DNA of 50,747 nucleotides from an uncultured Flavobacteriales bacterium (GCA_937929815.1 CALFUW010000100.1:1-50747); one strand, 5' to 3'. Shown: positions 1-8,939, counted from the first letter of the stretch. Program-made: numbers and translations. The notes: generated by a model from the sequence alone, not told the origin.

Positions 1-1
1 A

Positions 2-181
2 GACAATGCGCTCAACCACATCATCAATGCGGCAAGGTCTTATGAGCTCTTTCTGAAAACAGAAAGCCCGGAATACATTTGGCAAAAACTTTCAGATATC
101 AAAGCTTCAGATATCCAGGAGGCAGCTGGCAGATATCTGAATCCTGACAATCTCTCAACCCTTATCTTTGAGTCGGAATGA
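2..181 (+). CDS. M16-family zinc peptidase, C-terminal fragment
   Basis: This open frame enters from the left window edge and ends in TGA, which overlaps the ruvB start as ATGA; it is missing from the ORF track. About 59 residues are visible. The ending, with a [12 protein letters not shown]-like strand after a helix that begins SDIKASDIQ, is typical of the last segment of the non-catalytic half of pitrilysin/insulinase-type peptidases in this phylum. The catalytic HxxEH motif would lie outside the window. The family call rests only on this tail, so it is moderate. The 4-bp overlap suggests translational coupling with ruvB. Confidence 0.6.
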   Translation, partial: DNALNHIINAARSYELFLKTESPEYIWQKLSDIKASDIQEAAGRYLNPDNLSTLIFESE

Positions 182-1218
182 ATCCTAATCTCAACCCAGA
201 GCGCAATCGCTTTGCTGCCGAAGAGCTAGAGATAGAGCGCAAACTACGGCCAGCCACATTTGATGACTTTGCCGGTCAGGATGCTGTAGTTGAAAATTTG
301 AGGGTTTTTGTTGCAGCGGCCAATCAGCGCGGAGAGGCCCTTGACCATGTACTCCTGCATGGTCCCCCGGGCCTGGGCAAGACAACTCTGGCCAACATCA
401 TCGCAAATGAGCTGAAAGTAAATATCAAAATCACCTCCGGCCCTGTACTGGATAAACCCGGTGACCTTGCAGGACTACTTACAGGATTGGAACAGCGAGA
501 TGTTTTATTTATAGACGAAATCCACCGTCTGTCGCCTGTTGTGGAAGAATACCTGTATTCGGCAATGGAGGATTTCAAAATCGATATCATGATCGATTCA
601 GGGCCGGCGGCTCGCAGCATTCAGATTCAGATTAATCCATTTACACTCATTGGTGCTACCACGCGCAGCGGCCTTCTCACAAGTCCTCTGCGAGCGCGGT
701 TTGGTATCAACTCCCGATTGCAATATTATTCTACAGAACTTCTATCGACCATCGTAGAACGTAGTGCACATATACTCGGGGTATTAATTCAGCCCGATGC
801 TGCCGTCGAAATTGCCCGTCGCTCGCGAGGGACACCCCGGATTGCCAATGCTCTTCTGCGTAGAGTGAGAGATTTTGCACAGATTAAAGGCGACGGAAAC
901 ATTAACCTTGAAATTACCCGCTATGCGCTCAATGCCTTGCAGGTTGACGAAAACGGTCTCGATGAAATGGACAACCGCATCTTATCGGCCATTATCGAAA
1001 AATTTAATGGTGGCCCTGTAGGAATCAATACTCTTGCCACCGCCGTGGGCGAACAAGCCGGTACAATCGAAGAGGTCTATGAACCCTACCTGATTCAAGA
1101 AGGCTTTATTGCCCGTACTAGCCGCGGACGGATTGCCATGGACAAAGCCTTCCGGCATCTTGGTAAAAAGCCCCCCGGCTCAAACCTTCCTTTGCTCTTC
1201 GATCTTGATAATGTCTGA
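178..1218 (+). CDS. ruvB: Holliday junction branch migration helicase RuvB
   Basis: This is the hexameric AAA+ motor that, with RuvA, drives branch migration of Holliday junctions in recombinational repair. The 346-residue length is normal. Walker A GPPGLGKT is at about residues 62-69 and Walker B with DEIH at about 113-116. The sensor-like [18 protein letters not shown] block and the C-terminal winged helix ([10 protein letters not shown]...[24 protein letters not shown]) are clear. No ruvA or ruvC lies in the window. The start overlaps the upstream peptidase stop by 4 bp. Confidence 0.97.
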   Translation: MNPNLNPERNRFAAEELEIERKLRPATFDDFAGQDAVVENLRVFVAAANQRGEALDHVLLHGPPGLGKTTLANIIANELKVNIKITSGPVLDKPGDLAGLLTGLEQRDVLFIDEIHRLSPVVEEYLYSAMEDFKIDIMIDSGPAARSIQIQINPFTLIGATTRSGLLTSPLRARFGINSRLQYYSTELLSTIVERSAHILGVLIQPDAAVEIARRSRGTPRIANALLRRVRDFAQIKGDGNINLEITRYALNALQVDENGLDEMDNRILSAIIEKFNGGPVGINTLATAVGEQAGTIEEVYEPYLIQEGFIARTSRGRIAMDKAFRHLGKKPPGSNLPLLFDLDNV

Positions 1219-1618
1219 TGATAGGGGTATCTGATTGTACTTAGGTTGTATCATCCTTTACATTAGCCCTTTGACCTCATTATGTAGTTGGGTGTTTTTA
1301 TATTCACTCGTTGATTCCAGCGCTGTCAAGAGCAGTTGGTATTCTTGGCGCCGGCATGACCCTTTGTCATAGTTAGACTAAAAAAATCAGCTCATCACTA
1401 AAAAGGGAAAATGCACGGCGTTTTCTCAATCGGAATCCAAAGGTGGTTACATTCGCATTACCAAGTTCTGCGCTTGCCGCAGTACACACAACGGGATTGC
1501 AACAAAACTTCTATATCACCCGGAGGTGCCTATGAAAACCATCGTTTCACAAAGATCCTCCATCTGGGTATTTTTTTTTAAATGGGTGATCTCCAGACCA
1601 GCCTTGTACAAAAGAAAT
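1219..1618. other. 400-bp gap without a convincing gene
   Basis: This lies between the ruvB stop and the nhaC stop, so two genes converge here. I see no family-recognisable protein in any frame. There are a short inverted repeat (ATGAC-CCTTT-GTCAT near 1357) and a run of nine T near 1569. A GGAGGTG sequence precedes an ATG at 1532, which opens a 54-codon frame running antisense into nhaC. It may hold decayed sequence or an untranslated RNA, but nothing is supported. Confidence 0.4.
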
Positions 1619-3061
1619 TTAGGTTTCCACCCTCCTGATTTTATAGTCCAATGCCGCTACAATCAGCGTCATGATCGGGCTGATCAGGCTAAATAAAGCA
1701 AAAGGCATGTAGGCTGTCGTTGCAACTCCCAGAACTCCCGAATGATAAGCACCACATGTATTCCAGGGTATTAATACTGAGGTCACAGTACCGCTGTCCT
1801 CCAGGGTGCGACTTAGATTCTCCGGAGCCAAACCTTTGTCTCTAAATGCCTTCGAATACATCTTGCCGGGAATAACCAGCGATAAGTACTGATCACTGGC
1901 ACTAAAATTTACAAACAACGTGGTGCCCACTGTGGCAGAAAACAGTGAAAATTCCGACCGTGCAAATGACATTATAGCGTGTGTGATCCTAGACAGAAAT
2001 CCACTGGCCTCCATGGCCCCACCAAAACACATGGCTGAAACAATTAGCCAGACCGTGTTGAGCATGCCGGCCATTCCACCGGTGGTTAGCAGATCATCCA
2101 GCTCCGACATACCGGTTACAATTTCATGTTTGACAGTCAGTACCCGAATTAGTATTTTGGTCTGTTCGACGGCGTTTAAACCACTCAACTGATGTCCGCG
2201 TTGAAAAAGCAAACTCACCAGCAGACCACCAAAAATTCCTACAAATATTGCAGGTATGCTGGGAAACCTCTTCGCAATTAGCACGATCACTAGACCAGGT
2301 ATTAGAAGCAACCAACCTGATATGTGAAAGGATTCTGTAAGTGCAGCGACCATCTCATTGGATAAATCACCCAGTGGAGTTTCCCTGGATTGGAAAACTG
2401 AAATAATTGAAAAGGCAGCAAGGGATAGTCCATAGCTCGGAAAAGTGGTAATGGTCATGTATCGTATGTGTGTGGTCAGATCTGTGCCCGCCACAGCAGG
2501 TGCGAGGTTGGTTGTGTCGGATAAAGGGCTCATCTTGTCGCCGAAATAAGCACCCGTCAGAATAGCACCCGCAGTGATTGCCGAGTTGATACCCAGGGAG
2601 TTACCAATGCCCATCAATGCAATTCCCACAGTGGCTGTAGTGCTCCATGAGCTACCGGTAGACAGCGAAACAACAGACGACACAACGACCGCTAGCGGAA
2701 GAAAAAAACGTGGAGATAAAATTTTTAGACCATAGTAAATCATTGTAGGTACAATACCACTAAAGGTCCAAATGGCTGCCAATGAACCAATCAACAATAA
2801 AATAAAAATGGCCGGGCTGCTCTGTTGTATGTTTTTTGCTATTTTATCCATGATCTCAGACCATGTGACTCCAAAGCAATGCGCCAGTCCAAAAGTCAAA
2901 AATGTACAAAAGATCAGTATTATCTGATTGCTTCCACCTAAGGCGTCGTCTCCACTTACAAATAAAACATTGATAGACAGCAACATAATTAAGACTGTAA
3001 CCGGGAGAAGCGCAGTGATTAACGGTATTCGATCGATTTTCAACTGATTTTTTACAGACAA
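1619..3061 (-). CDS. nhaC: NhaC-family Na+/H+ antiporter
   Basis: A 480-residue inner-membrane protein with about 11-12 hydrophobic segments. The family block GDKMSPLSDTTNLAPAVAGTDL is present in the middle, preceded by STGSSWSTTATVGIALMGIG, and both are typical of NhaC transporters. The expected role is sodium or pH homeostasis by exchanging Na+ for H+, but some NhaC relatives exchange organic acids, so the substrate is not proven. The gene is divergent from the receiver protein at 3192, and the 130-bp spacer contains repeats. It has no operon partner on its own strand. Confidence 0.9.
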   Translation of the reverse strand: MSVKNQLKIDRIPLITALLPVTVLIMLLSINVLFVSGDDALGGSNQIILIFCTFLTFGLAHCFGVTWSEIMDKIAKNIQQSSPAIFILLLIGSLAAIWTFSGIVPTMIYYGLKILSPRFFLPLAVVVSSVVSLSTGSSWSTTATVGIALMGIGNSLGINSAITAGAILTGAYFGDKMSPLSDTTNLAPAVAGTDLTTHIRYMTITTFPSYGLSLAAFSIISVFQSRETPLGDLSNEMVAALTESFHISGWLLLIPGLVIVLIAKRFPSIPAIFVGIFGGLLVSLLFQRGHQLSGLNAVEQTKILIRVLTVKHEIVTGMSELDDLLTTGGMAGMLNTVWLIVSAMCFGGAMEASGFLSRITHAIMSFARSEFSLFSATVGTTLFVNFSASDQYLSLVIPGKMYSKAFRDKGLAPENLSRTLEDSGTVTSVLIPWNTCGAYHSGVLGVATTAYMPFALFSLISPIMTLIVAALDYKIRRVET

Positions 3062-3141
3062 ATTAAATTGATTCTGAAATCAAAATCGAAATTTAACTGT
3101 TTTATACATTGAAATTCCTTGAGATTATCGAAATTTGCGTT

Positions 3142-3200
3142 AGTGTGCATAATACACTTACTAGGGTGCAACAGGAAAAAACACACTTACTATGGTACAA
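3142..3200. promoter_or_regulatory. Inverted repeat plus 18-bp direct repeat over the receiver start codon
   Basis: AGTGT-GCATAAT-ACACT forms an inverted repeat at 3142-3158. Starting inside its right arm, ACACTTACTAGGGTGCAA (3154-3171) is repeated as ACACTTACTATGGTACAA (3183-3200), 16 of 18 bases identical, and the second copy contains the ATG of the receiver gene. This could be an operator pair or a small duplication. The function is inferred. Confidence 0.45.
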
Positions 3201-3620
3201 TACGAAATTGAAAATCCCAACACTCTGTCCGGTAACAAAATATTGATTTTTGAGAATGACGAAGTAAACCAACTTCTCCTTAAAATCATTTTGGAAAACA
3301 ATGATTTACAACCGGAAATTATACACAATTATGAAACGCTATACCAAAAAATAAAAAGCCACTCCTATGAATTGCTCCTTTTGGATATGGAGAATAAAAA
3401 TCCTTCCTCATTCGAAATCATTGATACCATCCGAAAAGAAATTAAATCAGATATACCCGTGATTGGTCTCTCGACGAAAGATTACCGTGGCAGAGCTATC
3501 TATCATGGAATCAATGTATTATTACAACGACCCATCGAAAATCGCACTTTGATGCACCACATCATGAGAGTTATCTACGGAAACTCCCGGTATAAAAATC
3601 CTATCACCGTCACGATTTAG
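3192..3620 (+). CDS. Stand-alone receiver-like protein, divergent CheY type
   Basis: A 142-residue protein that is essentially one receiver domain (about residues 15-130) without an output domain. The acidic pocket appears as ENDE (residues 21-24), the likely phosphoacceptor is D65 in LLLLDME, and the switch Ser/Thr is T95 in LSTK. The usual conserved Lys is replaced by Arg in LLQRPIE (R113). Sequence identity to typical receivers looks low, so phosphorylation is not certain. No kinase is adjacent. Its last 99 bp, encoding the final strand and helix of the receiver fold, overlap the 3' end of comEC on the other strand. Confidence 0.75.
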   Translation: MVQYEIENPNTLSGNKILIFENDEVNQLLLKIILENNDLQPEIIHNYETLYQKIKSHSYELLLLDMENKNPSSFEIIDTIRKEIKSDIPVIGLSTKDYRGRAIYHGINVLLQRPIENRTLMHHIMRVIYGNSRYKNPITVTI

Positions 3621-5546
3621 TAAAATCTGCTCTCCATCCATCATTACGACGCAGATCTTTTCACCCATATTTAGATCAGCTTGATAAAATCCAAGTTTAG
3701 GATTTTTGCTAAAATAATTCGGATTAAACCGTACCAAAAGTGTATCGCTACTATTGAGCTTTAATCTGACTTCAAGAGGATTTTGTATCCATTCAATTCG
3801 CGATTCATCGAGTCCTTTTGATTTCAAATATTTTGAAATAGAGAAAGTGATTTTGTCCCGAAAGGCCTGATCTTTATTATATACAATTGCTCCAAAACCT
3901 GAATCCATATACAATAAAAATACTGGCGCATTGTGCACCGAATACAATTCGAGTTTCAGTACATTTTTCGATAAATAATGCGAGTGCACTATCGAATTTA
4001 TCAGAAAAATCACTACCAATATCAGACTCGTAAATAGATATATCTTTTTCCGATATACACATCCAATCGAACCTAAAATAGTGAAAGCCATACATAACAG
4101 AAATTGAGTATCTGATATATAAATGTCAGTGATAGTAGACAAAGGAGCACTTTGAATACATTCTGTTAAATAGTTATTTAATCGAATGACCAATGAGGGA
4201 ATGATACCAAAAGGACGTATTTCCGGTACAAAAACAGATATTACAGCAGTGGGAAAACCAATAAATAAAGCAAGCGTTACCAAAGGAATGGCATAAATAT
4301 TTGCAAGAAAAAACCATGTTGGAAATTTAGAAAAATAATATATCGCGAATGGCATCGTAAACACTTGAGCTGCCACAGATACAGACAAAAGTTCACTAAT
4401 TTTCTTCAATAAAATGTGTGAAGAGAAATCAAGTATTTTATTTATAAATTTAGCAGTTGTTACAATGCCAAAAACTGCTGAGTAACTCAATTGAAAACCA
4501 ATATCTGAAAGCATAAAGGGTGAACAGGATAATATTACCAATGCAGACAAGCATAGCGAGTGGTAAATACCAGTTTTTCGCCTTAATGCCAATCCGGTCT
4601 GAATAAAGGTAAACATAGTAGCTGCTCTTATGACAGAGGGGGAGAGTCCTGTAAACAAAGCATAAAACCATAAAGAACCAATCACAAATACTGCTTGAAA
4701 TATTCGATACCTGCTCCCGAAAAAAAACGATAAAAAATAAGATACTAACAAATAAATCAAACCTGTATGCAGACCTGATACCGCAAGGACGTGTATAATA
4801 CCTGTATCAGAATACGCAGTGCGGGTGGATTCACTGAGATAGTCTTTGGTGCCTGTAAGCAATGCGATTAATACTTCTTTGTCTTTGGGATCACCGGGCC
4901 ATTTTTTTATGACTTCTACCATGGTTTGATTTATCTTCCATGCTATTTTGAAAAGATTAAATTGCTCTCTCTTCTCAACCTTTACAATCGAGGTAGGACG
5001 GATGTAAGACTGATGTGTGATACCCTTACTCAAAAAGTATTTTGCAGGTGAAAAAGCATATGGAATTTTAATATCTCTAACCGGCGTGAAAGTACTGGAA
5101 CACACCAATAGATCTCCGGGTAAAATACTGTCTGTAAAGCTATCTTTGGGAAGATAAAGAATAGATCTGAACAGAGGATTTCCTAAAGTATCTACTATCA
5201 ATCCCTTAAGCTGAATATCGGTTTCTTTCTTCTTGAGAATTCGCTCAACTTTAACAACGGATAAGCTGGAGAATTCATCTTTGTACCTGCTTATTTTCTG
5301 AAATTCGATTGAATATAAAATTATTCCCAATACATAAAAGGCAAAAAATCCCCACATTCCCCTATTTTGCCTGTTCAATATGTAAAGAAAAAAAAGCAAA
5401 AGAAAAATACCTATCCAATACTCAAAAAATTCATTCAGAGTATATGCTTGGGCAGTCAGAAGCCCTGCAATAAAAGAAAATGTGATTTTAAAAAGCCAAT
5501 GGTGGGGCCTCGGTGTATAGGAGTCTGTAACTGTGGAGGCTTTCAA
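3522..5546 (-). CDS. comEC: ComEC/Rec2-family DNA-uptake channel protein
   Basis: A 674-residue polytopic membrane protein. It has an N-terminal DUF4131-like region with three hydrophobic segments (about 17-75) and a soluble OB-like part. The ComEC core is at about 220-500 and includes VLAVSGLHTGLIYLLVSYF and the GLSPSVIRAATMF block typical of the family. The C-terminal portion has no HxHxDH motif, so the metallo-beta-lactamase domain of Gram-positive ComEC is absent, as is common in this phylum. The expected role is passage of single-stranded DNA across the inner membrane during transformation. The first 59 bp overlap the upstream spoIID-like gene. The gene looks more AT-rich than its neighbours. 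Confidence 0.88.
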   Translation of the reverse strand: MKASTVTDSYTPRPHHWLFKITFSFIAGLLTAQAYTLNEFFEYWIGIFLLLFFLYILNRQNRGMWGFFAFYVLGIILYSIEFQKISRYKDEFSSLSVVKVERILKKKETDIQLKGLIVDTLGNPLFRSILYLPKDSFTDSILPGDLLVCSSTFTPVRDIKIPYAFSPAKYFLSKGITHQSYIRPTSIVKVEKREQFNLFKIAWKINQTMVEVIKKWPGDPKDKEVLIALLTGTKDYLSESTRTAYSDTGIIHVLAVSGLHTGLIYLLVSYFLSFFFGSRYRIFQAVFVIGSLWFYALFTGLSPSVIRAATMFTFIQTGLALRRKTGIYHSLCLSALVILSCSPFMLSDIGFQLSYSAVFGIVTTAKFINKILDFSSHILLKKISELLSVSVAAQVFTMPFAIYYFSKFPTWFFLANIYAIPLVTLALFIGFPTAVISVFVPEIRPFGIIPSLVIRLNNYLTECIQSAPLSTITDIYISDTQFLLCMAFTILGSIGCVYRKKIYLFTSLILVVIFLINSIVHSHYLSKNVLKLELYSVHNAPVFLLYMDSGFGAIVYNKDQAFRDKITFSISKYLKSKGLDESRIEWIQNPLEVRLKLNSSDTLLVRFNPNYFSKNPKLGFYQADLNMGEKICVVMMDGEQILLNRDGDRIFIPGVSVDNSHDVVHQSAIFDGSL

Positions 5547-6699
5547 ACTTTATATTTTCATAGTAAAAATAAATGATATCACGATATTCAAAACCTTGAG
5601 AAGCCATATTTATGGCGCCTTCCTGAGACATTCCGACACCGTGGCCGTTTCCTCTGCCCTTTAGTATATAATAATCACCTTCCGGCCGTATATCGAAAAA
5701 TGTAGACCTAAGCTGAAAATGAAATCTTAAGTCCCTTAAGGGAAAAGATTTGCCGTTAAAATAAAAGTGATTCAATCGGGTAGGCTGAGTGAACGAATCG
5801 ATTGCATCTACCAAATCTTTTGTAATTTGTACTTGAAGTTTGCGGGCGATATACTCCTGCACTTCCTTTTTCGGCAGACGCTTGACCCATTCATAGGAAC
5901 TCATGCCCTCGGAGTATGGATCTTGTTTTGCTTTCAGGTTGGGTAGTTTTCGGTGCCAAGCATCTTCGGCACATACCGTATAACCTCCACTGTTTGCATG
6001 AAATGCAGCAAAAATCGGATCTCCTGTCTCCGAGTCTACCACTATGGTATCAAGTGTTTCTGCTACGGCCCGCTTTATTAATTCAGCATTTCGATAGTAA
6101 GCCCTGCTGTGATAGACTTGTGATGAAATATCATCTTTCAGATTATACCCCTCTTTGATATGTTTATTTTTGTTTCGTATTGCAAACGTGCGGGCTAATA
6201 CCGCTTGTGCTTTAAAATACTCCAATTGATCCACATTTCCACCCTCAGATTCTACTACTCCAGCTACATATTGTTCTAAGTTGACCAGATTAACGGCTAT
6301 AAGATTTTGATTTTGGGGCCATAGAAGGAGAGAACCGTCATACCATCGCTCTTTTTTGTTTACGTGAATCAAAAAATTCGATGATGTGTCTTCAGAACAA
6401 AAGGCTAAAGCATAGAATTTTCCGAGTGATTTTTTACCAACTTTAATATGTATATACTGACCTGTATTTTGAATGGAAAACAAGGTATTCTCCGATGTTG
6501 AATGCACTGTAAATATAGTATCGACAAGCTCACGATTCTGCCCCAGAGCTATGATGTGATACAACCCATTTTTAACTCTAAATAGACACTCAGAAAAATT
6601 CTCGTTACTAAACAAGCGGACCTTTATATCCCATGGTTGGCTGTGAATCCGATGGCATGAAAATATGATACATAGAATAATGAGGATACCGCTACGCAT
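5488..6699 (-). CDS. SpoIID/LytB-domain protein, putative peptidoglycan lytic transglycosylase
   Basis: A 403-residue exported protein with an N-terminal signal peptide (about residues 1-20). The SpoIID domain occupies the middle and C-terminal half: YVAGVVESEGGN...FKAQAVLARTFAI with the conserved acidic residue of the VVxxE block, HANSGGYTVCAEDAW, and GRGNGHGVGMSQEGA near the end. In sporulating Firmicutes SpoIID cleaves glycan strands denuded of peptides. Here the context (lpxB upstream, comEC downstream) suggests a general envelope role rather than sporulation. The start overlaps the lpxB stop by 8 bp and the 3' end overlaps comEC by 59 bp. Confidence 0.88.
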   Translation of the reverse strand: MRSGILIILCIIFSCHRIHSQPWDIKVRLFSNENFSECLFRVKNGLYHIIALGQNRELVDTIFTVHSTSENTLFSIQNTGQYIHIKVGKKSLGKFYALAFCSEDTSSNFLIHVNKKERWYDGSLLLWPQNQNLIAVNLVNLEQYVAGVVESEGGNVDQLEYFKAQAVLARTFAIRNKNKHIKEGYNLKDDISSQVYHSRAYYRNAELIKRAVAETLDTIVVDSETGDPIFAAFHANSGGYTVCAEDAWHRKLPNLKAKQDPYSEGMSSYEWVKRLPKKEVQEYIARKLQVQITKDLVDAIDSFTQPTRLNHFYFNGKSFPLRDLRFHFQLRSTFFDIRPEGDYYILKGRGNGHGVGMSQEGAINMASQGFEYRDIIYFYYENIKFESLHSYRLLYTEAPPLAF

Positions 6700-7804
6700 T
6701 TTTAGTCTTTTCGATATGATTGAATATTGCCGTTGCCGCTCTTTTAGATGCGCCTTTTCCTCCTAACTTTTCACGAAGTATCAGAAATTCTTCCTTTTGA
6801 GCATCTATTACTTTCTGATCTTTGAGAAGTTTTCGTACCCACTCCTCCACTTTGTAGACCGAACATTCGGATTGAATCAATTCTGGGACAGCTTTTTTGT
6901 TGAGTATGAGGTTTACAAGAGATATGTATTTGACTTTTACGAGACGTTTAGCTATCCAAAAGCTTACAGGACTACCCTTGTAAACCACTGCAAAAGGCAC
7001 ACCCAGGAGTGCTGTTTCCAGTGTGGCTGTACCTGAAGTTACGATAGCAGCCTTGGAGCGGTTTAGCAGCTGATAGGTTTTACCAAAGTGGAGTTCAATA
7101 TTGGTAATATCAGATATATATAAGCCATAGATGTGTTCGTCTACTGAGGGAGCTCCTGCAACTACAAAAGAGTATTCAGGATTTCGGCGGGCAATTTCTG
7201 CCATCACTGGTAAGACATTGTGAACTTCCTGTAGTCTACTGCCCGGTAAAAAGGCAATATCGTAAGGCTTGTTTTGATTGATGATTGATGGATTTAGATA
7301 ATCATCCAATGCATCATACAACGGGTGGCCAACATACTCAACTTTATAATTGTATTTCTCATAAAAATTTTTCTCAAAAGGTAATATAGTAATCATTAGA
7401 TCAATATCCCTTTTGATTTGGTAAACCCTTCGCTCTTTCCATGCCCATATTTGCGGGCTTATGTAGTAAATGTTGAGGTATCCTTTTGCTTTGGCAAATT
7501 TTGCTATTCGCATATTAAAACCAGGGAAATCGATGTAGATAATCGCATCCGGTCGGTTTTGTGTAATCCACTTTTTACAATAGCTTAAATTTTTAAGAAT
7601 TTTAGGAAGATTTTTCAATACTTCATAAAAGCCCATAAAGGCCATTTCTCGATAGTGAAGCAAAAGCTTTGCACCGGCTGCTGCCATTTTGTCACCTCCA
7701 AAACAGTAAAAAGTGCTTTCCGGATAAAATTCCCGAAGATTTTTTATCAGGTTTGCTCCGTGCAAATCACCTGAGGACTCTCCAGCTAACAAGAGAAAAT
7801 TCAT
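6692..7804 (-). CDS. lpxB: Lipid-A-disaccharide synthase
   Basis: Glycosyltransferase family 19 enzyme that joins UDP-2,3-diacylglucosamine and lipid X to make the lipid A disaccharide at the inner membrane. It is 370 residues, the normal length. Family blocks visible are the N-terminal AGESSGDLHGANLI, PDAIIYIDFPGFN, YYISPQIWAWKERRV, VGHPL, FLPGSRLQEV and VTSGTATLETAL. This shows an organism with lipid A; the start of lpxK, a later step of the same pathway, lies at the right edge of the window. It sits between the surE operon segment and the spoIID-like gene. Confidence 0.96.
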   Translation of the reverse strand: MNFLLLAGESSGDLHGANLIKNLREFYPESTFYCFGGDKMAAAGAKLLLHYREMAFMGFYEVLKNLPKILKNLSYCKKWITQNRPDAIIYIDFPGFNMRIAKFAKAKGYLNIYYISPQIWAWKERRVYQIKRDIDLMITILPFEKNFYEKYNYKVEYVGHPLYDALDDYLNPSIINQNKPYDIAFLPGSRLQEVHNVLPVMAEIARRNPEYSFVVAGAPSVDEHIYGLYISDITNIELHFGKTYQLLNRSKAAIVTSGTATLETALLGVPFAVVYKGSPVSFWIAKRLVKVKYISLVNLILNKKAVPELIQSECSVYKVEEWVRKLLKDQKVIDAQKEEFLILREKLGGKGASKRAATAIFNHIEKTKNA

Positions 7805-7869
7805 AGTTTTGGAGTATCCTACAAATAAATATTCAGCTCAAAATCCGGCCACAGAATCTTAAAAATTTT

Positions 7870-8139
7870 TTATAACAAATATTTGTGAATAACTGAGATA
7901 ATCAACAGTATTAATGTGACCAAAAGTATACCTCGGGAAGTATGATCTTTTTGTTTGCGTAAAAACAGAAAAAAAAGACCCACATTGACAATAAGTCCCA
8001 GACTTATGACCTGAAAAAGAAGATTCTTGACCTCAAACTCTGTAAGAGTGACCTGGCCTGTCAACAATACCGGATATTTAAGAACCAATCCGAGTATACA
8101 TAGAATGGGAGCCACAAGCGCGAGAAATCCACCTGCCAT
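7870..8139 (-). CDS. Small membrane protein of unknown function
   Basis: The ORF track starts at 8181, but I prefer the internal ATG at 8139 because it forms a TGATG junction with the surE stop and begins directly before a hydrophobic segment (MAGGFLALVAP). The resulting 89-residue protein has three predicted membrane helices separated by short loops, with a basic turn RKQKDHTSRG before the last. I do not recognise a family. Its position between surE and lpxB in the same orientation suggests an envelope or housekeeping role, which is only inference. Confidence 0.6.
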   Translation of the reverse strand: MAGGFLALVAPILCILGLVLKYPVLLTGQVTLTEFEVKNLLFQVISLGLIVNVGLFFLFLRKQKDHTSRGILLVTLILLIISVIHKYLL

Positions 8140-8939
8140 CAGGCTTCCTTGGGGGCGAATTTCTGAATTTCGAAATTCCATTTTGACATAGTTTGAAGCT
8201 GATTGTATGCCGTGAAGTCCACATTTATTGGTACAACGGAAATGAAGTAATTTTTTAATGCATACTCGTCGGTATCGGTACCCGGGTCGTGGTTTACAAA
8301 CTGGCCGGAAAGCCAGAAATACCTGCGACCTCTCGGATCCGTGCGCACATCAATTTCCTCCTCCCAGATTGCATCAGCCTGGCGGCATATTCGCACTCCT
8401 CTGTAGTCTTGACCATTTACGACCTTCGGGATGTTGACATTCAGACAGATGCCTTTTGGCAGTCCGTGTTTCAAAACTATTTTTGAAATTACCCGAACCC
8501 ATCGTTTAGCTTTCGAAAAATCGGCTTCCCAGGCATAGTCCAGAAGCGAAAAGCCAATGGATGGAATATTTTCTAGTGCCCCTTCTACAGCTGCCGACAT
8601 CGTGCCACTGTAAATAACGTTGATAGACGAGTTTGATCCGTGATTAATGCCTGAAACAATCAGATCCGGCTTACGAGGCAGCAGGTAGGAAATGGCTAAC
8701 TTGACACAATCTACCGGAGTTCCACTGCAGGCATATTCCTTCTGAGAACCATCATCTATCTTTATAGGGTCGCAACGAAGTGACGAATTGATCGTAATGG
8801 CATGCCCCATCCCTGACTGAGGCTTATCCGGCGCCACTACCACTACATCTCCAACTACACTCACCGCGTCAATAAGATTGCGAATACCCGGAGCGGTGAT
8901 TCCATCATCATTGCAGACCAGAATCAGTGGTTTTTTCAT
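8139..8939 (-). CDS. surE: 5'/3'-nucleotidase SurE
   Basis: Metal-dependent phosphatase of the SurE family, which removes phosphate from nucleoside 5'- and 3'-monophosphates and related compounds. Signature blocks are VCNDDGITAPGI near the N-terminus, APDKPQSGMGHAIT, and SGINHGSNSSINVIYSGTMSAAVEGAL. I start at MKKPLILVCNDDG (8939), giving 266 residues; another ATG is 18 bp upstream. The ORF-track start at 9038 would add an unlikely leader that crosses the promoter region shared with the divergent YugP-type gene. It is the first gene of a run through to comEC. Confidence 0.95.
   Translation of the reverse strand: MKKPLILVCNDDGITAPGIRNLIDAVSVVGDVVVVAPDKPQSGMGHAITINSSLRCDPIKIDDGSQKEYACSGTPVDCVKLAISYLLPRKPDLIVSGINHGSNSSINVIYSGTMSAAVEGALENIPSIGFSLLDYAWEADFSKAKRWVRVISKIVLKHGLPKGICLNVNIPKVVNGQDYRGVRICRQADAIWEEEIDVRTDPRGRRYFWLSGQFVNHDPGTDTDEYALKNYFISVVPINVDFTAYNQLQTMSKWNFEIQKFAPKEA

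Noticed and set aside
1594-1616. Resemblance of CCAGCCTTGTACAAAAG to lambda-type attachment cores
   Set aside because: Short partial similarity with no integrase or second copy; considered chance.
1532-1696. 54-codon plus-strand frame with GGAGGTG before its ATG
   Set aside because: It runs antisense into the 3' end of nhaC, resembles no family, and Shine-Dalgarno sequence is weak evidence in this phylum.
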